DNA of 64,000 nucleotides, taken from NCBI GenBank assembly GCA_032622095.1, contig CP136062.1, positions 38,130,918 to 38,194,917 on the forward strand, read 5' to 3'. The DNA comes from Siphonodentalium dalli. Taxonomy: Eukaryota; Mollusca; Scaphopoda; Gadilida; Siphonodentaliidae. The position numbers and the translations under genes are program-made. The first letter of the stretch is position 1. Each line of letters opens with the position of its first letter. The notes under the pieces were generated by a model, which was not told where the DNA came from, searched no databases, and worked only from the letters and a program-made list of their open reading frames with translations. Positions 57,801-64,000 of this stretch are shown piece after piece.

Positions 57801-58352
57801 TGTCGGGCCAAAATATAATAATTTTGGGCATGCAACACATGAAGTTATGTATCGCCACACAGTACATGGTAGTTTCATTCAGCATTGTGATTAATTATTG
57901 AATGTAACTCAGAAACTGAAGTGCATACCCTTGTGGTATAAAGACTGCTCTCATGTGATACATATTTTGGCCTGCCTCGATGAACATTTCAAAATGTATG
58001 TAGCATTTTGGCTTCATATTATAATTGCTGGCCAATTCATATACTTCAAACCTACATCGTGGTTCATATTTGCTCAAATAGGGAAAATAATAATAATAAT
58101 TTAGAGTTTTATAAATTATTTTCTACCGTTAATGGAGTGTGACTCACCTGGGTTGACATTTTCCAGTGGTTCGGTTGAGATATCTCGTGTTTCAAGGAAG
58201 ACGGCCCCATTCGTGTTGATTTCGACCAATCGTGTAACATAATAGAGACTAGTCAATATATTACCTGGTCCGCATTGTGTTACATCATGATTGGTCGATA
58301 CCCCATAATACCCATGTCCCTGTGGTAATCAGTTGAATAATGTTTCTCTATA
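57801..58352. other. Spacer
   Basis: No supported gene. A CTTGATTGGTCGATA / TCGACCAATCGTG-like inverted pair (about 58225 and 58290) surrounds GTGTAACAT / TGTTACA. Confidence 0.3.
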
Positions 58353-58573
58353 TACATGTAATGCTCTAATTAATCGACCTCTTAACCACAGCAGAATTAT
58401 GGGTAACTTTTCAGGATTTAGTCGGAAATATGGCTTGTTGCCATTCATCGGAAAGCTCTCGCCGAAAGCTTTCCGATGAATGGCAACAAGCCATATTTCC
58501 GACTAAATCCTGAAAAGTTACCCATAATTTGCTGTGGTTAAGAGGTCGATTAGTTAGAGCATTACTGTACATG
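58353..58573. repeat. 221-bp near-perfect palindrome
   Basis: The arms of ~105 bp differ at only a few positions. The left arm includes ATGCTCTAATTAATCGACCT, TTATGGGTAACTTTTCAGG, ATTTAGTCGGAAATATGGC and TTGTTGCCATTCATCGG, mirrored on the right. The loop near 58452-58460 (CTCTCGCCG) is only a few bases. Such palindromes extrude cruciforms and are unstable in cloning, so the assembly deserves a check. Confidence 0.85.
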
Positions 58574-58639
58574 CAGGGCCAGGCACATATCAAGTATCCA
58601 ACACAAAGTGGTTTCGATGTTGAAGTTCTTTAAACTATA

Positions 58640-58985
58640 GATAAACGTTTGTCTGACGGGGTAAACTGGTACATGAGTTGTGGATAAACGTTTGTCTGAC
58701 GGGGTAAACTGGTACATGAGTTGTGGATAAACGTTTGTCTGACGGGGTAAACTGGTACATGAGTTGTGGATAAACGTTTGTCTGACGGGGTAAACTGGTA
58801 CATGAGTTGTGGATAAACGTTTGTCTGACGGGGTAAACTGGTACATGAGTTGTGGATAAACGTTTGTCTGACGGGGTAAACTGGTACATGAGTTGTGGAT
58901 AAACGTTTGTCTGACGGGGTAAACTGGTACATGCGTTGTGGATAAACGTTTGTCTGACGGGGTAAACTGGTAAAATGAGTTGTGG
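58640..58985. repeat. 43-bp minisatellite, 8 nearly identical copies
   Basis: The unit starts GATAAACGTTTGTCTGACGG and ends TACATGAGTTGTG. Copies start at 58640, 58683, 58726, 58769, 58812, 58855, 58898 and 58941. The first seven are identical apart from one G to C change in the seventh, and the last is slightly diverged. Because 43 is not a multiple of three and the unit has no minus-strand stop, all three minus-strand frames stay open. That explains overlapping 100- to 152-codon frames that are not genes. Confidence 0.95.
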
Positions 58986-59111
58986 AAATTCATAATGCAC
59001 ATTCAAATCAGTAATCATTAAAAACTCACATTTATAACTGAAATTTACAAGGAAATATATATCGATTTTGAAGATCAAACACAACTCAACCATTTAATAG
59101 ATGTTCGTAAT

Positions 59112-59418
59112 CTGACCATTTATGGGAACATCTCCTATTATACTGAAACAAATATATGTGCTAGGAAAATTATTGAATTTGAGCCATTGATTTGTGCAAA
59201 ATACATTCACGTGCTCTATGAAGATGCAAACAACATGGTAATTATAATGAAAATGAATTTATGACTCCATTATAATTACCATGTCATTATAATTACCATG
59301 TTGTTTGTATCGTTCATAGAGCACACGAGAGTATTTTCACTAATCCATGGCTCAAATGCATTAATTTATTGCATATATTCTGTTGAGTATAAAAGGAGAT
59401 GGTCCCATACATGGCCGG
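59112..59418. mobile_element. ~305-bp foldback element (AACAACATGGTAATTATAATG)
   Basis: The left arm ATTTATGGGAACATCTCCTA, AATTTGAGCCATTGATTTG, GTGCTCTATGAA and CAAACAACATGGTAATTATA is mirrored on the right by ATTATAATTACCATG (twice), TTGTTTG, TTCATAGAGCAC, CCATGGCTCAAATGC and GGAGATGGTCCCATA. A related foldback lies at 61510-61700. No coding content. Confidence 0.65.
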
Positions 59419-59514
59419 AATTGCTGTACAGCCACCCCCGTTTAAAATGCACATAATACATCCGTAAGCACAATAACTGCTGTAACAATTATCTACTGCA
59501 TGGGTTTCAGTTAA

Positions 59515-59769
59515 CCCTTTGAGTGCCAGGTCCGATTTTTGTATCAATCCATATACCCTGTGCCAATGCATTCTCTTATATATGCGAGTCGACCGTAGGT
59601 CGCCTCGCATAATTAGAGAATGCATTGGCTTAACAATTTTTCATCATTTGTTATTATTGTTTACAATTTTTTACAATTTTAATAATTGTTTAAAAATCTT
59701 TAAAAAATTAGGGCCGATTTTACAGACCGTAAATTAGGGCCGATGAGATCGGCCACTGGCACTGAAGTG
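59515..59769. mobile_element. 255-bp piggyBac-like MITE with TTAA flanks
   Basis: TTAA (59511-59514) is followed by CCCTTTGAGTGCCAGGTCC. The right end, inverted, reads CACTTCAGTGCCAGTGGCC and is followed by TTAA (59770-59773). The interior holds the palindrome CCCTGTGCCAATGCATTCTC to GAGAATGCATTGGCTTAACA. The CCCTTTGAGTGCC tip is typical of piggyBac-type ends. Confidence 0.7.
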
Positions 59770-59932
59770 TTAACTTTCACATAGCAGCTGTCCGAAATTT
59801 CGAAGCGACGGTTTAGAGATGGAATGATGATATACCATTCTGATGTATAGTTTCATAACTGAATAGCAACTCAACTACATCTTAATTTAATTTAGTTTTT
59901 AGATATATATTTTCTATTAGAACACATATGTG

Positions 59933-60388
59933 ACCCGCCATATCAAATCCAGTCGTAAGTCGGGATTTTGTTTATCCTGTGCCAATGCATTCTCTTATAT
60001 ATGCGAGTCGACCATAGGTCGCCTCACATATATAAGAGAATGCATTGGCCTAACAATTTTTTACAATTTTAATAATTTGTTCTTGTATTGTTTAACAATT
60101 TTATAATTTAACCCATACAGAGCCCCAGACAAACATGAGCAGACGACACTCTTCTATATGATTCTATATATGTGTGGGGCTCCCTGCAGGGTAATGGATG
60201 TTTTTTTTTATTTTATGTCCTAAAAATTGTAAGAAACATTTATTTAAAAAAAATGATAAAAAATTGTTAGGCCAATGCATTATCTTATATATGCGAGGCG
60301 ACCTATGGTCGACTCGCATATTTAAGACTCGCATATATAAGAGAATGCATTGGCACAGGGTAAAAAAAATTAGAGTAGAAAGGGTTAA
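59933..60388. mobile_element. Hairpin-capped CTCTTATATATGCGAG composite element (full copy)
   Basis: Two palindromes (about 59978-60050 and 60273-60360) face each other. Their outer arms end in CCTGTGCC / GGCACAGGG, and their inner arms in GGCCTAACAATTTTT and the inverse AAAAATTGTTAGGCC. About 220 bp of shared internal sequence joins them (CCCCAGACAAACATGAGCAG, CCCTGCAGGGTAATGGATG). The left outer flank is GACCCGCCATATCAAATCC; the right outer flank is GAAAGGG then TTAA (60385-60388). Fragments at 55790-56135 and 57573-57800 support it as a family. Confidence 0.65.
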
Positions 60389-60413
60389 ATTCACACTTGA
60401 GTTTAATTCAAAT

Positions 60414-60482
60414 TTATTCAGAAAGCGACCCCAGTTATTCAGAAAGCTACCCCAGTTATTCAGAAAGCGACCCCAGTTATTG
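60414..60482. repeat. 21-bp tandem repeat, ~3.3 copies
   Basis: TTATTCAGAAAGCGACCCCA plus G repeats three times, followed by TTATT. One copy has CTACC for CGACC. Confidence 0.85.
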
Positions 60483-60730
60483 CAGTAAATTGACCCGAAT
60501 CCTCGTGTTATTCCTAAACAGTGTTCATCGCTACCATTATGCAGATATAAATCACCAATAATTTCATTTAGATGTCAAGTGAGATGGCACCGTAGTACGT
60601 GACATCTGCCAACGTCTGTGAGGCTCCAGGCTTCATTGTGGATGACTATTTGACAGGGTGGAACACAGAAGGTTTACTTCCGCAATGATGGCTTTGATAC
60701 AACCTTGGTATTTGTATCGGAAATTCCACT

Positions 60731-60855
60731 CAAGCCTTGAAATAGGGTGTCTGTCATTTGCAGAATGAGGTCCCCAGAGGGTGAATTTAGATAAATAAAT
60801 TCACCCTCTGGGGACCTCATTCTGCAAATGACAGACACCCTATTTCAGGTCTTGA
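60731..60855. mobile_element. Solo hairpin of the GAATGAGGTCCCC family
   Basis: TGAAATAGGGTGTCTGTCAT, TTGCAGAATGAGGTCCCCAG and AGGGTGAATTTA are answered perfectly by the inverse across a loop of ~6 bases. An outer imperfect CAAGCC / GGTCTTG pair extends the stem to ~58 bp per arm. It equals the two outer arms of the full elements joined back to back, with the internal sequence and both inner arms missing. Confidence 0.75.
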
Positions 60856-61509
60856 TTCCACTGTTTACATGACAATGGTTTTGACATCCGAAATTTCATT
60901 ATTGGAGAGTTAGTGATAATGGAAAGTCAATTTTATCACGAACTTGTTAATGATAGTTGTTTTTCTAACATTAATATTTTTCTACATGTACTACATGCGT
61001 ATGCATTGAGTACCTTCAACTACTACAAGCGTGGCTTTGTTCGTTTTTGTTTTGGTGGAAAATAACTGTTGAGAAATTTGGTACATCTTTTACTTCGTGA
61101 ATTTCTGAAGGACTCAACTACATCTTAATTTAATTTAGTTTTTAGATATATATTTTCTATTAGAACACATATCGCAAATAATAAATCTAATTCATGATTG
61201 ATTATCTCTCGTTGATGTCGGATGAGTTCAAACAAGATGCATGCATGTGTGACACGCATATACACACACATTACATGCGTCTGGGGCGGCTTGAATGACT
61301 TCTAAAAGCTTTTTCATGTAGATATATTTCAGAGAACATGAAAATGACATCATAGCCACACATATTGCCACACAGTTGAATGTTAAAGGGATATTGTATG
61401 ACATCCTATCCACACATTGTGCCACGCAGTTGAGTGTTAAATGGAGACTATACCTAAATCCAGTCATTGTATAAGCCATATCCTATTCTATTCATCAGAA
61501 AATATTCAA
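60856..61509. other. Spacer
   Basis: No gene was recognised. A short duplicated phrase (CTCAACTACATCTTAATTTA then GTTTTTAGATATATATTTTC) occurs at 61113-61165 and at ~59867-59925, marking a dispersed repeat. Confidence 0.35.
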
Positions 61510-61700
61510 CAATAAATGAATTTGAGTCAAAAATACACTAATTTACTCTACATGGACGACGTGAAACAACATAGCAATTATAACGAAAATGAGTAAATAG
61601 CTGAAGCCTTTTATTCATTTTCGTTATAATTATCAGGTTATTATACGTGGTTCTTTGTGTGGTGAGTGTATTTAATTATCATTCTTGACTCATATTAGTT
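61510..61700. mobile_element. Foldback element related to 59112-59418
   Basis: AATGAATTTGAGTCAAAAAT, AACAACATAGCAATTATAAC and GAAAATGAGT are mirrored by ATTTTCGTTATAATTATCAG, GTTATTATACGTGG and ATCATTCTTGACTCATATT. The motif order matches the 59-kb copy with substitutions. Confidence 0.5.
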
Positions 61701-62970
61701 CTCTTAAAGATACGGGAGGCCTTGGCGGTAGTAAGATATTGACAGAATTTGTTCTTATGTCAATCAGAAATATGGCATAAACAGTATGTTATTGTCAACT
61801 TTTCCCCCTTGTTATGTAAACAAAAGCAAAAAAAGTTACCTTTCCTGGCTTTTGTTTAGATCCGGATATGGTAAACATAAAGAGCGTTATTTGTTACTGT
61901 TTTCCTGTTATGGAAATAATAAAGAGCGTTTATATCATTTTTGTGTGATTAACCAATAGAATGCGCTGCGTTGTGTAACAGAAGCACCACTTCTGTAACA
62001 CGAGCAGTCTCTTGTTTAAGTACACCAGCGTACGTCTTGACGACAATATACTATTTACGCGCTGATTATGTTTGGCATATGAGCGGAACTGTATATATTT
62101 TGGTGTTCCTTCTGTTGATGGTGATTTGAACAAATATAAATATTTCTGCAACGAACGCCGCCCGTGCCTTTAATGGATATTTTCTGCGGAGTATAGTAGG
62201 AGATGGCCCCATAAATGGCTGGATTTAGGTAGAGTATCCCTTTAAGCACTAGTCCCCCAGGCATCCGTGCCATAATAACTGTATTTATATGAGCAAATAC
62301 AAATGCTTAAACAAAAGCAGCAATTATTTATGAGGTCAATATTCCAAGGACTTGGCTCAGCAAAGGCTTGAAGAACAGTAGCCCCTCATATGCAAGATGG
62401 GAGTGATTCTGTCGGCTTAATCGTTTGCGGCAAAAGCATGTCTATCAAATAACCTCTAAGTTTGGCCATGCATATATGTCAATTTCGGCGTGTGCTAACA
62501 CCCAGAAATAACAACACATTTATTTGTGGGTTGAACAGAGCATGGGGTCAGCATGTTTAGCTTATTTTATTATCGTGAGCACTGGATATTTAAATAGCAT
62601 TACACTGCTGCCTGAGATATTTCCCCCACTCGTGGTGTGTGAATAAAGAGGGACGTGGCTATAGAGGGTCCCCATTGAGGTGTCCTGGACATTTCCAACG
62701 GCATCCCCCTTTAAACAAGACAAAATCCCCAGTTTTGCAACCACTACTTGGGTTGGAACTTTCTAACTGGTAACTCAAACTCTCCAACCTGACACCACCC
62801 TAAAGTTGGCAGTTTCCAACCGATGGTCATTTCAAACAAAACTTTTGACCAAAAGTAGAAAAAATAATCCAGTGTTGGTCTAAAAACAACAAATTCCCCA
62901 CTAATTACTGCTGAAAATAAAAAAAATCGGAACAATTTCAAAAAGATTTCTACTAATGTTGTGTCTATTT
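61701..62970. other. Spacer with dispersed-repeat fragments
   Basis: AAGAGCGTTTATATCATTT-like pieces repeat (61878 and 61922). The stretch 62105-62175 resembles the first 75 bases of the window. TAGGAGATGGCCCCATAAAT (about 62198) resembles part of the 59.1-kb foldback. A poly-G run lies at 62970-62987. No gene. Confidence 0.35.
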
Positions 62971-63021
62971 GGGGGGGGGGGGGGGGGTAGTCACCAATCA
63001 ACCCGTTGGTCGCCACGTCAC

Positions 63022-64000
63022 TATGAATCGAGATAGTTTATGTGGATATTATTTTCTATGAATCGAGATAGTTTATGTGGATAATATTTTCTATGAATCG
63101 AGATAGTTTATGTAGATAATATTTTCTATGAATCGAGATAGTTTATGTAGATATTATTTTGTATGAATCGAGATAGGTTACGTGGATATTATTTGCTATG
63201 AATCGAGATAGTTTGTGTGGAGATTATTTTCTATGAATTGAGATAGTTTATGTGGATATTATTTTCTATGAATCGAGATAGTTTATGTGGATATTATTTT
63301 CTATGAATTGAGATAGTTTATGTGGATATTATTTTCTATGAATTGAGATAGTTTATGTGGATATTATTTTCTATGAATCGAGATAGTTTATGTAGATATT
63401 ATTTTCTATGAATCGAGATAGTTTATGTGGATATTATTTTCTATGAATAGAGATAGTTTGTGTGGAGATTATTTTCTATGAATTGAGATAGTTTATGTGG
63501 ATATTATTTTCTATGAATTGAGATAGTTTATGTGGATATTATTTTCTATGAATCGAGAGAGTTTATGTAGATATTATTTTCTATGAATCGAGATAGTTTA
63601 TGTGGATATTATTTTGTATGAATCGAGATAGTTTGTGTGGATATTATTTTATATGAATCGAGATAGTTTATGTAGATAATATTTTGTATGAATCGAGATA
63701 GTTCATGTAGATATTATTTTGTATGAATCGAGATAGGTTACGTGGATATTATTTGCTATGAATCGAGATAGTTTTTGTGGAGATTATTTTATATGAATCG
63801 AGATAGTTTATGTGGATATTATTTTGTATGAATCAAGATAGTTTATGTGGATATTATTTTGTATGAATCGAGATAGTTTATGTTGATATTATTTTCTATG
63901 AATCGAGATAGTTTATGTAGAAATTATTTGCTACGAATCGAGATAGTTTATGTGGATATTATTTTCTATGAATCGAGATAGTTTATGTAGATAATATTTT
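63022..64000. repeat. 35-bp satellite, ~28 copies, continuing beyond the window
   Basis: The unit is CTATGAATCGAGATAGTTTA then TGTGGATATTATTTT. The array begins after TTGGTCGCCACGTCA and runs to the last base. Variants are arranged non-randomly: GGTTACGTGG recurs exactly 560 bases (16 units) apart at 63176 and 63736, and GTTTGTGTGG recurs 245 bases (7 units) apart at 63211 and 63456. Confidence 0.95.

Noticed and set aside
58640-58985. CRISPR-like array
   Set aside because: The 43-bp copies are contiguous with no variable spacers, no cas genes are present and the genome is eukaryotic. The 35-bp array at 63022-64000 fails for the same reason.
58562-59093. Three overlapping minus-strand frames of 100-152 codons with a repeating peptide
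   Set aside because: A 43-bp unit without minus-strand stops keeps all three frames open automatically; no gene is needed to explain them.

Overview
The window is eukaryotic, AT-rich, gene-poor and crowded with transposable elements. It most resembles an invertebrate metazoan, probably marine and either lophotrochozoan or non-vertebrate deuterostome. The reasons are GT-AG bounded coding exons, short (ACATGT)n runs, a GT10 fucosyltransferase exon, a KIAA1958-like Crypton recombinase, and many MITE and foldback families. No bacterial operon, rRNA, functional tRNA or CRISPR array is present. The species cannot be named from the sequence alone.

Host coding signal is sparse: (i) a C-terminal exon of an alpha-1,3-fucosyltransferase (437-842, +); (ii) a probable C-terminal exon at 10894-11010 (-); (iii) a probable 84-bp internal exon at 41309-41392 (-) with a candidate terminal exon at 40777-40791; (iv) a well-formed first exon at 54397-54478 (-) that begins with a SAM-like peptide and ends at a consensus donor. 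Items iii and iv may belong to one long minus-strand gene, whose first intron would then hold the Crypton.

Layout. 0-1.4 kb: fucosyltransferase exon running into GGAG-rich repeats. 1.7-9.8 kb: an exact 1842-bp tandem duplication whose second copy carries a 4387-bp inverted-repeat transposon with a 4-bp target duplication; the other copy is a ready-made empty site. 10-18 kb: a minus-strand exon, a SINE-like element, TCGTC-rich repeats and small inverted-repeat elements. 18.4-21.4 kb: a ~160-bp satellite with a trimeric higher-order pattern. 21.7-30 kb: dispersed repeats and TTAA- or TA-flanked MITEs. 30.8-35.6 kb: a hAT-type element with a perfect 8-bp target duplication, piggyBac-like MITEs and a 1.74-kb element full of GCCAT/ATGGC motifs. 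35.9-39.5 kb: a 3.7-kb foldback. 42.1-46.5 kb: a 4365-bp foldback transposon with tandem ~170-bp subrepeats in its arms, an 8-bp target duplication and a LINE remnant inside. 46.5-49.8 kb: a ~161-bp array and a second hAT-like element. 50.7-53.8 kb: an apparently intact Crypton tyrosine-recombinase element next to a 534-bp deletion derivative. 55-62 kb: hairpin-capped composite elements, a 221-bp near-perfect palindrome and a 43-bp minisatellite. 63.0-64.0 kb: a 35-bp satellite running off the window.

Two themes recur. Most insertions can be delimited by terminal repeats plus target duplications. Three unrelated-looking families (the Crypton, the GAATGAGGTCCCC family and the CTCTTATATATGCGAG family) carry a separate hairpin at or near each end rather than only simple terminal inverted repeats.
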